64,000 nucleotides of DNA from positions 26,283-90,282 of the forward strand of contig JAUWYR010000003.1 of the NCBI GenBank assembly GCA_030615745.1. The letters are read 5' to 3'. A model generated the notes under the pieces. The model was not told where the DNA came from. It worked only from the letters and a program-made list of their open reading frames with translations, and made no database searches. Positions 46,777-56,000 of this stretch are shown piece after piece (position 1 is the first letter of the stretch; every line of letters begins with the position of its first letter). This DNA is from Candidatus Zixiibacteriota bacterium. Its GTDB lineage: Bacteria; Zixibacteria; MSB-5A5; SM23-73-2. Made by a program: the position numbers and the translations under genes.

Positions 46777-48651
46777 ATGTTTCACATGGAGAAAATTTTG
46801 GCTTGGTTAAAGCAAAAATTTAGCTTTGGCTACGAGAAGGAGATAAGACTTTCTCTTTTGGTTTTCATACTCTTTTTAGTCCTTTTAAATTTCGGCACAT
46901 TTTTCCTTTTCGCCAAAACAAAACTTGAATTAGAAAGACAATTTGATCTGAAATTAAAATCAGTTGCAACATCCTGTGCATTTTTATGGAAAAACTCCAA
47001 AGATAAAACCTCCAAATCTTTCCAAAAAATGTTGGAGAGATTAGCTTTTGAAACAGAAGTTAAAAAGATCGCTTACTTAAATCAAAAAGGGGAGGTTTTA
47101 ATCTCCACATCCTCTTTTAATAAAGAATCTGAAGGATCTATAGGAAAAGATTATTCTGGATTTAAAGATACAACAAAAAGAACCGGATATTTTTATAATA
47201 TTTCTTCACCAGATAAAAAAAGACTCTTGAGAAGCTATCTCTATCCGATATTTGATAACGTAACTAAATCGAATATCCTGATTGTTGTTCAATCAGAGGC
47301 AAAGGCTCTTTTTGAAATCGAGAGGCTTTCTAAAATAGAATCGATACTAAGGGGGGCAGGTGTTTTAGCTGCGCTTTTCTTAGCATTTTTTTTCATCCGG
47401 ACAATTCTTAAACCATTTTCTATACTGAGAAAAAAAGCTTTTGAAGCAAAAAAGGAATCGAAGCCACAGAAATCAGATGTTGATTTCGTGATTCAGGTTT
47501 TTTCAGATACCATAGCTGAGCTCAGAAAGAAGGAAAAGATCTTAGAAAAGTTATATCAGGGGACAAAAAAGGATGCGGAAAGGCAATCTTTGTTAAATGA
47601 ATATATTCTAAAAAGCATCTCGAGTGGTGTAATTGTATGCGATAAAGAGGGTAAAATTATAAGATTGAATAAATCCGCTTTGAAAATCTTAGGTCAATCT
47701 CAAGATTATCTCTTTAATCAGCCTTACACAAAAGCTCTGGAAGAATTTGACCAAATGGAGCAGCTTTTAGATCAGGCTTTAAAAGAGAAAAAATTTTGCT
47801 CCAATAAAGAAATAGAAATTCAAGATAGGGAGGGTAAAAAAATCTGGCTGGGGATTTCAACCTCTTTAATTAAAAATGAGGCAGAGGAAATTTTAGGAGT
47901 TATCATGTTTTTAAATGATTTCACCGAGCTAAAGAGATTGCAGGAGGAGATGGCTTTTAAGGAGAAGATGGCAGTTTTAGGGGAGACGTCAGCTGGACTG
48001 GCTCATGAGCTAAGGAACTCCATGGTCTCAATTTTGGGATTTAGTAAACTTCTCAAAAAACTTCTTTTAACTGATGATTCAACCAAAGATATCTTAGAAG
48101 GAATAATAAACGAGTCGTGCGGGATGGAGGTGATGCTCAAAAAGTATTTGAACATCACAAAACCATTGGAGATAGTTCCAACAAAATTTAATATTGAAAA
48201 TACTATAAAGGAAGCACAAAGAAACATAAAAAGGAAAGCTACCAATGTAAAATTTGAATTGAAAATAAAGAAAAATTTACCACATCTTACAGGCGACCCA
48301 TTGCTTTTGAAGCAAGTTTTTCAGAACCTTTTTCAGAATGCTATAGAATCTATGCCTTCAGGAGGAAAACTTTCAGTTTATGTTAAGGTCGAAGGTGGCT
48401 TTTTGGAAACTGTTATCTCCGATACTGGATATGGAATTCCTAAAGAGAACTTAAACAAAATCTTCAACCCATTTTTTAGCTCAAAACAAACAGGGATGGG
48501 GTTAGGATTGAGCTTGGTTAAAAAGATAATAACATCACATAAGGGGAGAATAGAGGTGGAGAGTGAGGAAGGGAAGGGGACGACTTTTAAAGTTTATTTG
48601 CCTATACAATTAAAAGTTGAGGTTAAAAAAGAGGAAAAAGTGAGAAAATAA
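46777..48651 (+). CDS. PAS-containing sensor histidine kinase (PilS/AtoS-like)
   Basis: Two TM helices, PAS, GLAHELRNSMVSILGFSKLL (H box), QNLFQNAIESMPSGG (N), SDTGYGIP, GMGLGLSLVKKI. Confidence 0.93.
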   Translation: MFHMEKILAWLKQKFSFGYEKEIRLSLLVFILFLVLLNFGTFFLFAKTKLELERQFDLKLKSVATSCAFLWKNSKDKTSKSFQKMLERLAFETEVKKIAYLNQKGEVLISTSSFNKESEGSIGKDYSGFKDTTKRTGYFYNISSPDKKRLLRSYLYPIFDNVTKSNILIVVQSEAKALFEIERLSKIESILRGAGVLAALFLAFFFIRTILKPFSILRKKAFEAKKESKPQKSDVDFVIQVFSDTIAELRKKEKILEKLYQGTKKDAERQSLLNEYILKSISSGVIVCDKEGKIIRLNKSALKILGQSQDYLFNQPYTKALEEFDQMEQLLDQALKEKKFCSNKEIEIQDREGKKIWLGISTSLIKNEAEEILGVIMFLNDFTELKRLQEEMAFKEKMAVLGETSAGLAHELRNSMVSILGFSKLLKKLLLTDDSTKDILEGIINESCGMEVMLKKYLNITKPLEIVPTKFNIENTIKEAQRNIKRKATNVKFELKIKKNLPHLTGDPLLLKQVFQNLFQNAIESMPSGGKLSVYVKVEGGFLETVISDTGYGIPKENLNKIFNPFFSSKQTGMGLGLSLVKKIITSHKGRIEVESEEGKGTTFKVYLPIQLKVEVKKEEKVRK

Positions 48652-48776
48652 CTCAGGCAGTGATTTCTGTTACTCTTTCTCTTGATGCATACGCAAATAT
48701 GTGGTATCAGTGATATTTCTACCCCACCTTGAGGCAAGGTGGGGATACCGGATAGCTCGATAGTAAATGAAAAGCG

Positions 48777-48844
48777 GTAACTCAAGGCTTTAGCCTTGAA
48801 AAAAACTCAATCCTGCCTTCCCGGCTAGAGAAAGATTGAGTTAC
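48777..48844. repeat. Interrupted palindrome with AACTCAA direct duplication
   Basis: gtAACTCAA[ggctttagccttgaaaaa]AACTCAAtc...GATTGAGTTAC. Confidence 0.75.
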
Positions 48845-49046
48845 GAACTCCACTCATAGGGCGGGATCAATTCCCGCCTCTATGAAATTACTTATATTTT
48901 GTTGGCGCATCAATAAATTGATGCACTCCAACACCTAAATTTCTATTGCAAAAAGTAATAGACTATTTTCAGTAAGGTCTGGATTTTAGTCTAAAAAATA
49001 TTATATTATCTACAAAACGACAGATTGTGTGGAGACCTCTATTTCG

Positions 49047-49104
49047 GTAGCCGGCCCGCTTTTAGCGGGACGAAAATGTAGCTTACGCCCATATGGGCGG
49101 CTAC
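49047..49104. repeat. Interrupted palindrome with CCCGC-hairpin insert
   Basis: gtagccg[gcccgcttttagcgggacgaaaatgtagcttac]gcccatatgggcggctac; without the insert it is the perfect palindrome GTAGCCGCCCATATGGGCGGCTAC. Confidence 0.8.
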
Positions 49105-49187
49105 CACTTCAAAACACAGTTTTCACACACCCTGATGATGTGCACCAACGGATAAAATTATGGACTTGACTAAAGATATTTGATGTT

Positions 49188-49802
49188 ATGCAATTTAAAG
49201 ATAAATCTGAGGTAAGAAAATATGTCTGGGATTTGATGTTCGAAAAAAAGATCGCCATCTTCCCTTTGCCCCCTCATGGAAGGATTCCCAATTTTAGCCA
49301 GGCGAAAAAAGCCTGTTTTTTCATAAAAAGATTGCCTGAGTATAAAGATTCAAGATGCATCTTTTGCGGACCAGACAGTGTTTTAAGACCTCTTAGAGAT
49401 CTTGTGCTTTCAGATGGAAAGATACTGGCTTATGCTACTCCCCATATGAGGGAAATGAAGATGATAAGACCTAACCTGTCCAATCAGGAAAAAGAGAAGA
49501 TTAATACCAGCATAAAAGGTCTTATTGAAAAAGGTGAAAAACTTGTGGAGAAAGTTCAGATTGCAGTTGTTGGAAGTGTGGCTGTGGATGAGTTTGGGAA
49601 TAGACTGGGCAAAGGCTCAGGTTATGGAGATAAAGAGATCCAATACTTAAAAGAAAAAAATCTTGTTGAGAAAAATTTTAAAACAGGCACTTTAGTCCAC
49701 ACCGTTCAGTTTTTCGGTGACATTTCAAAATTATCTGAGCCCCACGATATTCCAGTAGATTTCCTCCTCACTCAAAAAAGTTTAATCTTTTGTAAAAGGT
49801 GA
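49188..49802 (+). CDS. 5-formyltetrahydrofolate cyclo-ligase-like protein
   Basis: EVRKYVWDLMFEKKIAIFPLPPHGRIPNFSQAKKAC...GSVAVDEFGNRLGKGSGYGDKEIQYL. Confidence 0.78.
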   Translation: MQFKDKSEVRKYVWDLMFEKKIAIFPLPPHGRIPNFSQAKKACFFIKRLPEYKDSRCIFCGPDSVLRPLRDLVLSDGKILAYATPHMREMKMIRPNLSNQEKEKINTSIKGLIEKGEKLVEKVQIAVVGSVAVDEFGNRLGKGSGYGDKEIQYLKEKNLVEKNFKTGTLVHTVQFFGDISKLSEPHDIPVDFLLTQKSLIFCKR

Positions 49803-50038
49803 TTTAAAAAAGTTTTTTAGATTTTTATTTTTAATAAGATTATAAATATTTTCTAACCATTTAAAGAATAAGCGATTTTATCAATCATTTAAAGCAAAGG
49901 ATAAAGATTTTAAATATTTGACAATTTTTTGAATATTTTAATATTGACTTTTAGCAAAATGGATGTTATTTTAATCAAAATGGCTTTGCAAAACAAGTAA
50001 GACTTATTTTTTCATTCCAAAAAGTTAGGAGGTGAAAT

Positions 50039-53000
50039 ATGTTAAAATCAAAGTTTGTTTTAGCGGTCTTTTTGAGTCTCTTTTTCTTTTCCTTTTCTAA
50101 TTTTGCTCAGGCTCAAAATCCAGATCCAGGAGATCCGGATACAGTCTGGATAGAGCAAATTCCCTCTTTGGGACCGAACCAGAGTGTGGTAGTAAATGTG
50201 GTCGCCTATACTGATGAGCTTGTGGCTGGTATTAGTATACCTCTTATTTTCTATGATCCAGACAATACTGATATAGTTTGCGATTCTATTAAGTGGGGAA
50301 GCTGGGTCACCGATGCCAGTCCAAGTATGGAATCAGGGCAGATAGACACTTTGAATTACAAGCTTGCGATGCAAGCTGTATGGTTTACAGGAGGACTACC
50401 TTCAGGTCATGATACACTGGCTAAGATATATTTTCACACAGGACCTGACTGGCAAGCGAACAAAGGGGTTGTGATTGATTCCACTACCTATTATCCTCCT
50501 GACATAGGTATCAGATTTGAGTTCATTGATGAGGCTACAGCTGATGTTTTCATCCCGATCTTGAGTAAGGGTTGTTTAGGATCTGCGATTAAAGTAACAT
50601 CTCCTGATGGAGGAGAGCTCTGGTATGTTGATGAAAGCCACGATATAACCTGGTTTACTGTGCTATTTGACGACAATGTCAAGATTGAGTATTCCACTAA
50701 TAGTGGTAGCGACTGGTCAACTATTATTTCCAGCACCCCTAATGATGGGATTTATCCCTGGACTATTCCTAATACTCCTTCTCCTAATTGTCAGGTAAGA
50801 ATTTCCGATGCAACCGATGGTGCTCCCTGGGATAAAAGCGATTCTAATTTTTCTATTCCTGATTTCGATATCTCTGCTTATCCTGATACCAGCAAAGCTG
50901 AGGCAGGAGAATCAACTACCTTCTGGGTAAAAACTGATTCACTATTTGGTTTTGCCAAACCAATAGCTTTAAGCCTTTCAGATCTGCCTTCTGGAGCAAC
51001 AGAGAGTTTTGTTCCTAATCCAGTTACCCCTGGGGATAGTTCTCTTTTGACTATAGAGACTGATGTGACCACTCCAGCAGGGCATTATACTCTAATCATT
51101 ACTGGAACCGGAAGCCAACAGCATTCAACCCAAGTAACTTTAGTTGTGAATGTGCCGCCTTATGCGTTTAATTTGCTTTCCCCATCGAATGATGACACAG
51201 TTTCAACTTTACAGCCCACATTGTCCTGGGAGCAGGCAACTGATCCTGATCCAGAGGATAATGTTACTTATACTCTTTATTATACCTTAGATCCTGCGTT
51301 TACCACTTACGATTCTGTGCCGGGACTGGTAGATACTTCTTATCAGCTTCCAATTTTAAATGATGACGCTTTATATTACTGGAAAATTGTAGCCATAGAT
51401 AAATGGGAAGACAGTACCTGGAGCAACCAGGCCTGGCAGTTTAATATTTATTATCCTGAACCACCTTTACCTTTCAGTTTAGTATATCCTCCTAATAATG
51501 ATTCTTTAAATCAGACAAGTGTAGAGTTAAAATGGAGATCAACTACAGATCCAGATCCAGGCGATTTTGTTGTTTATGATTTGTATTACGATACTCATTC
51601 CGGGTTTCCTTCTCCCACCGTTGTTCCAGACTTAGCTGATACAACTGACACTATATCGGTTAAAGATGACAGCACCTATTTCTGGAAGGTCTTAGCTAAG
51701 GATACCAATACCTCTGGTAGATGGTCTTCTGTTTTCAAATTCAAAATTGGAATACCGGATCCACCTGGTGCCTTCAGTTTGGTTTCACCCTCAGATGGTG
51801 ATACTGTTATCTTACACCCAACCTTAAGCTGGCAGACTGCGGCTGATCCTGATCCAGGGGATGTGGTTAAATATATCCTTCACTTTTCACTCGACAATAC
51901 CTTTGCCTCTTTTGAAGCAGAAACCACTTTTAATACCAGCTTCACCCTCCCCGAGTTAACCAATGATACTTTCTACTACTGGAAAGTTAAGGCTATAGAT
52001 TTGTTCGATTTAGAAACTTGGTGCACCGAACCTTACCTCTCTTTCTTTGCTCATAATGTAGCTCCAGACGTATTCAGTTTAATCTCACCAGATAGTGGAG
52101 AGACAGTTTCAACTTTAGAACCCACTTTGAGATGGAATCGGTCAACTGATCCGGATCCTTTTGATCCTATTTCCTATACCCTTTATTACTCCTTGAATGC
52201 TAATTTTGCCGAGTCTGTGGAAGTGAATCTCTCTGATACTTTTTATACAACTTCCACATTATTCGATGACACAGTTTATTTCTGGAAAGTGAAAGCAAAA
52301 GATTCGTATGGACTTTCAACTTGGAGTAACCAGTTGCACTGGAATTTCAGAGTCTATTATCCTGAGCCTCCTTATACTTTCAGCCTTTTATCTCCACCAG
52401 ATGATATCACATTAAGCGACTCAACTCTGGATCTGGTTTGGCAGTTGACTCAAGACCCTGACCCAGAAGATATTATAGTTTATGACCTTTACTATGATAC
52501 TCATTCAGATTTCTCCAATCCAACTATAGTGCCCGACCTTTCAGATACAACCTGTGATGTAACAGTCAGAGATGATAGCACCTACTTCTGGAAGGTTCTG
52601 GCTAAGGATACTAATACCTCTGGTAGATGGTCATCTGAGACCTTCAAATTTAATATATACGTCCCTGAACCACCCAATCCATTTAATTTAGTCTCTCCAG
52701 CAGATAAAGAGACAACTTTCACTCTCTCTCCAGAGTTGGTGTGGGAACAGGCAACAGATCCTGATCCAGGTGATTCTGTGCTTTATAATCTCTACTATAC
52801 CCAGGATCCAGACTCTCTCTTTGCGAATGCTGATTCGGTGGTTGATTTGGAAGAGAACTCTCACACTTTATCTGAATTGGATTACGGGACTATCTATTTA
52901 TGGAAAGTTAAAGCAAAGGATACTAATACTGAGGGTAGATGGTGTAATCAGCCACTCTGGAGCTTCTATGTCCCAGCTTGCATTAAGGGAGATGTGAATG

Positions 53001-53179
53001 GAGATGGAAAAATACAGCTTAACGATGTTATCTATATATGTAACTATCTATTCAAAGGAGGTCCTCCTCCTTGGCCAATAAAGCTGTGTGCTGATGTCAA
53101 CTGCGATGGTGTCGTAAACTTGGCAGACGTCATCTACTTGGCAAATTACTTGATCAAAGGTGGTCCACCACCCTGTTAG
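50039..53179 (+). CDS. Secreted multidomain protein with Fn3-like repeats and C-terminal dockerin type I domain
   Basis: Signal peptide; repeats of ...F.L.SP.DgdTvs.L.PtLsWe.atDPDPgD.v.Y.LyYs...YFWKVkAkD; C-term CIKGDVNGDGKIQLNDVIYICNYLFKGG...CADVNCDGVVNLADVIYLANYLIKGGPPPC. Confidence 0.93.
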   Translation: MLKSKFVLAVFLSLFFFSFSNFAQAQNPDPGDPDTVWIEQIPSLGPNQSVVVNVVAYTDELVAGISIPLIFYDPDNTDIVCDSIKWGSWVTDASPSMESGQIDTLNYKLAMQAVWFTGGLPSGHDTLAKIYFHTGPDWQANKGVVIDSTTYYPPDIGIRFEFIDEATADVFIPILSKGCLGSAIKVTSPDGGELWYVDESHDITWFTVLFDDNVKIEYSTNSGSDWSTIISSTPNDGIYPWTIPNTPSPNCQVRISDATDGAPWDKSDSNFSIPDFDISAYPDTSKAEAGESTTFWVKTDSLFGFAKPIALSLSDLPSGATESFVPNPVTPGDSSLLTIETDVTTPAGHYTLIITGTGSQQHSTQVTLVVNVPPYAFNLLSPSNDDTVSTLQPTLSWEQATDPDPEDNVTYTLYYTLDPAFTTYDSVPGLVDTSYQLPILNDDALYYWKIVAIDKWEDSTWSNQAWQFNIYYPEPPLPFSLVYPPNNDSLNQTSVELKWRSTTDPDPGDFVVYDLYYDTHSGFPSPTVVPDLADTTDTISVKDDSTYFWKVLAKDTNTSGRWSSVFKFKIGIPDPPGAFSLVSPSDGDTVILHPTLSWQTAADPDPGDVVKYILHFSLDNTFASFEAETTFNTSFTLPELTNDTFYYWKVKAIDLFDLETWCTEPYLSFFAHNVAPDVFSLISPDSGETVSTLEPTLRWNRSTDPDPFDPISYTLYYSLNANFAESVEVNLSDTFYTTSTLFDDTVYFWKVKAKDSYGLSTWSNQLHWNFRVYYPEPPYTFSLLSPPDDITLSDSTLDLVWQLTQDPDPEDIIVYDLYYDTHSDFSNPTIVPDLSDTTCDVTVRDDSTYFWKVLAKDTNTSGRWSSETFKFNIYVPEPPNPFNLVSPADKETTFTLSPELVWEQATDPDPGDSVLYNLYYTQDPDSLFANADSVVDLEENSHTLSELDYGTIYLWKVKAKDTNTEGRWCNQPLWSFYVPACIKGDVNGDGKIQLNDVIYICNYLFKGGPPPWPIKLCADVNCDGVVNLADVIYLANYLIKGGPPPC

Positions 53180-53190
53180 ATTAATTTTTT

Positions 53191-53229
53191 GAATAAAAAA
53201 CCCTCGCTTGCTGCGAGGGCTTTTTATTC
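53191..53229 (+). terminator. Intrinsic terminator
   Basis: GAATAAAAAACCCTCGC/TTGCT/GCGAGGGCTTTTTATTC. Confidence 0.85.
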
Positions 53230-53329
53230 ATTTTAGTTAACAATTTTTTGAAATTTACGATAATTGAAATTAAGAACTCAACCTTAGTTTTAAAAATAAT
53301 TTTTCAAGAAAAAAAATATAAAATTTCGG

Positions 53330-53358
53330 TTGACAAAGAGAAAAAAAATTATTAATTC
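53330..53358 (+). promoter_or_regulatory. Sigma70-like promoter
   Basis: TTGACA - 17 nt - TAATTC, about 50 nt upstream of the 53407 gene. Confidence 0.5.
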
Positions 53359-53406
53359 TACATTGAAAATAGAAGTTATAAACCTTTTTTCCTCAGGAGG
53401 TGAGGG

Positions 53407-53970
53407 ATGTTAAAAAACAAGTATGTTTTAATTTGCTGGCTGGTTGTTTTTTTCGCTGGTTTTTCTTTTGCTGCTTCAGAAGGTGATCTTAACAAGCCTG
53501 ATACAGTTAAAGTTGAGTCCATACCTGAAGTTGGATCCAATCAGTCCTTTGTGGTTTCAGTTACTGCGTTCACAGATCGGGCGTTGAGAGCCTTTCTTAT
53601 CCCTTTGACTTTTCACAGCAAAGATAATCCTGACATCGCATGTGATTCCATCAAGTGGAGTAAATGGGTTTTAGAGGCAAATCCCACTATTGAGGGAACA
53701 AGTATTGACACTGTTAATTCTAAATTGAAAATGGGAGCGTTCTGGCTCGATAAAGGGCTTCCTCAGGGTGATGAGACACTGGCACGAATATATTTTCATA
53801 CTGGACCTAAATGGAAAAAGGGAAAGGGTCTGGTGATCGATACCACTGTCTATTATCCTCCTTCTATAGGAGTCTCTCTTGAGTTTGTGGAGGAGAAAGA
53901 GGCAGAGAAAGAGGCACAGTCATTTAAACCTGTTTTTGTGAAGGGATATATAGGTCCGGTATCGAAGTAG
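53407..53970 (+). CDS. Secreted protein paralogous to the N-terminal domain of the dockerin protein
   Basis: PDTVKVESIPEVGSNQSFVVSVTAFTD...IACDSIKWSKWV...DETLARIYFHTGPKWKKGKGLVIDTTVYYPPSIGVSLEFV aligns with residues ~30-170 of the upstream protein. Confidence 0.85.
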   Translation: MLKNKYVLICWLVVFFAGFSFAASEGDLNKPDTVKVESIPEVGSNQSFVVSVTAFTDRALRAFLIPLTFHSKDNPDIACDSIKWSKWVLEANPTIEGTSIDTVNSKLKMGAFWLDKGLPQGDETLARIYFHTGPKWKKGKGLVIDTTVYYPPSIGVSLEFVEEKEAEKEAQSFKPVFVKGYIGPVSK

Positions 53971-54000
53971 CTTTACTTGATGAGGTATAAAAATATTTAG

Positions 54001-54034
54001 AAAAAGCCCCAGCTCAAAAAGGTGGGGCTTTTCT
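54001..54034 (+). terminator. Intrinsic terminator
   Basis: AAAAGCCCCA/gctcaaaaagg/TGGGGCTTTTC. Confidence 0.75.
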
Positions 54035-54112
54035 GTCTCAACGCAGAAAATCTCTGAGTATTTTATCGAATGTCACCAAAAGATAAGAGATTATGAAGAG
54101 ACTATTTTAATT

Positions 54113-55156
54113 ATGCTGAAAGATATTGAAAAACATTACACTTTTTTTGATCTGAATGGAGAAAAGATAGATCTAAAGGGGAGAAAAGCTATTGATCAAT
54201 ATAAAGAGATCCATAAAGATTTCTCATTCAATTTCACTTCGATAGTTCTGATCTCCGCAGAAAGGGGAGAGGATACCAAAAGATGCGTCGAAAGCATATT
54301 TAATTATACCCCTGAGCCCTTTGAGATTATAATATCTGATGTGGGTTCATCTGAGGGTACAAAGAAAATCTTGAAAGAGTTAAAAGGAGCAAATTCAAAT
54401 ATTCATATGATATGTAACAAGGATAGCACCGGGACCACCGGACAGAGAAATCAGGGAATTTTCCTTTCTTTAGGAGGGCTTTTGGTATTTATGGATAATG
54501 ACGTTTTAGCTTTACCTAACTGGCTAAAATCTCTTAAAAGTGTGATCCAAAAGGATGAAAAAATAGGAGCAGTAGGAGCTAAGCTTTTGAAACCAGACAG
54601 ACTCACTGTTTACTATTGCGGAGCGCATGCTGTTACTCTGGAAAAAGATGGGGAAATATACGGTATTGGATTGGATAAGGGAGAGGAACTATCTGAGTTG
54701 AGAAAAGATGATCCTATTCCCCAAGTGGAGGGTGAAGTACCATGGTATTCGACTACTACACTTTTGATTAGAAGGGACGTGGTCTATAAATGTGATGGAT
54801 TCGATGATATTATAGGGGGGGAAGGGATATTCATTGCCAATGAGGACAAGGACCTTTCTCTAACCATAAGAAAAGAAGGTTTTAAAATCTGGTATTGTCC
54901 TGAATCCGAGACTATTCACAACCACGATTACTCTCAAGTTAACAGAGAAGACAAATATCATAAGCTTTACAGATTAAGGATGAATCAGATTGAGAAAGAT
55001 ACCTTGTATTTTATGAGAAAGTGGAATTTGACTTATCTCTTAGAAAGACTCCCCCATGAGGATAATACCAAGAAATTGGTGGGTAGCAAGTTGATTCCGG
55101 TCAAGCTTGATCTCTCATCTATTCCTTATTCAGATGATCTTGTTAGATTAAAATAG
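54113..55156 (+). CDS. Family 2 glycosyltransferase
   Basis: TSIVLISAERGEDTKRCVESIFNYTPEPFEIIISDVGSSEGT, GLLVFMDNDV, ANEDKDLSLTIRKEGFKIWYCPESETIHNH. Confidence 0.88.
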   Translation: MLKDIEKHYTFFDLNGEKIDLKGRKAIDQYKEIHKDFSFNFTSIVLISAERGEDTKRCVESIFNYTPEPFEIIISDVGSSEGTKKILKELKGANSNIHMICNKDSTGTTGQRNQGIFLSLGGLLVFMDNDVLALPNWLKSLKSVIQKDEKIGAVGAKLLKPDRLTVYYCGAHAVTLEKDGEIYGIGLDKGEELSELRKDDPIPQVEGEVPWYSTTTLLIRRDVVYKCDGFDDIIGGEGIFIANEDKDLSLTIRKEGFKIWYCPESETIHNHDYSQVNREDKYHKLYRLRMNQIEKDTLYFMRKWNLTYLLERLPHEDNTKKLVGSKLIPVKLDLSSIPYSDDLVRLK

Positions 55157-55176
55157 TTTTTAGAGGAGACTAAATT

Positions 55177-55995
55177 ATGGCTCAAATTGAAAGCTCTATA
55201 ATCATAATATCCGCCTTAAGAGAGAAACAGACCAGGGAATGTCTGGAAAGTATCTTTAAGTATACTGATGAAGGGTATGAGGTCATCGTGGTGGATGTTG
55301 GCTCATATCCGAGCACAATAGAATGGCTGAAATCCTTAAAGCGGACAAAAGACAATTTCAAATTAATACTTAACAGAGAATCCCTGGGGATATCCGTGGC
55401 TCGAAATCAAGGGATTGAAATTGCAGGGGGGAAATATGTCGTTTTCATGGACAATGACTTAATAGTTACCGAAGATTGGCTGGAGGAGTTAATTGAGGTC
55501 GCTTCAAGTTCAGAGGAGATCGGAATGGTGGGATCGAAGATTTTAAGGATGGATGATATGGTGCATTTTTTTTCCGGTTATATGGCGGCTGATTTTGATG
55601 AAAAAGGGAATCTAAAGGGGATGGGGTTGAGATGGCTTGTCCCTTATAAAAGATATGCGCCGGAGGTTACGATTCAAGAGGATGTGGAGTGGTATCCTAC
55701 CACCTGTTTGTTAGCTAAAAGAGCCATCTTGCAAAAGATAGGGGGTTTTGATGAATTCCTTTTGACTTGTGAGGAGGATAAGGATTTGTGCCTTAGGGTT
55801 AGAAGGTCTGGTTACAGGATAGTCTACTGTCCGAGATCTGAGGTCTATCACAATCATGATTATAGCAAGGCGAACAGAGAAAATGAATATCACATGAAGT
55901 TCCGACTTCGAACAGGTCAAGCTGCTAAAAATCAAGCCTATTTTCGGAAAAAATGGAATTGCGAAATAATTTTCGAGAATAAATTGGACTATTAA
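55177..55995 (+). CDS. Family 2 glycosyltransferase, tandem paralogue
   Basis: SSIIIISALREKQTRECLESIFKYTDEGYEVIVVDVGS, GKYVVFMDNDLIV, TCEEDKDLCLRVRRSGYRIVYCPRSEVYHNHDYSKANRE. Confidence 0.88.
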   Translation: MAQIESSIIIISALREKQTRECLESIFKYTDEGYEVIVVDVGSYPSTIEWLKSLKRTKDNFKLILNRESLGISVARNQGIEIAGGKYVVFMDNDLIVTEDWLEELIEVASSSEEIGMVGSKILRMDDMVHFFSGYMAADFDEKGNLKGMGLRWLVPYKRYAPEVTIQEDVEWYPTTCLLAKRAILQKIGGFDEFLLTCEEDKDLCLRVRRSGYRIVYCPRSEVYHNHDYSKANRENEYHMKFRLRTGQAAKNQAYFRKKWNCEIIFENKLDY

Positions 55996-56000
55996 AGAAT

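Noticed and set aside
47128-47145. Possible fourth SEGFIE-type copy in the histidine kinase (tctgaaggatctatagga)
   Set aside because: Only 14 of 18 positions match and the hairpin arms are not preserved; consistent with chance.
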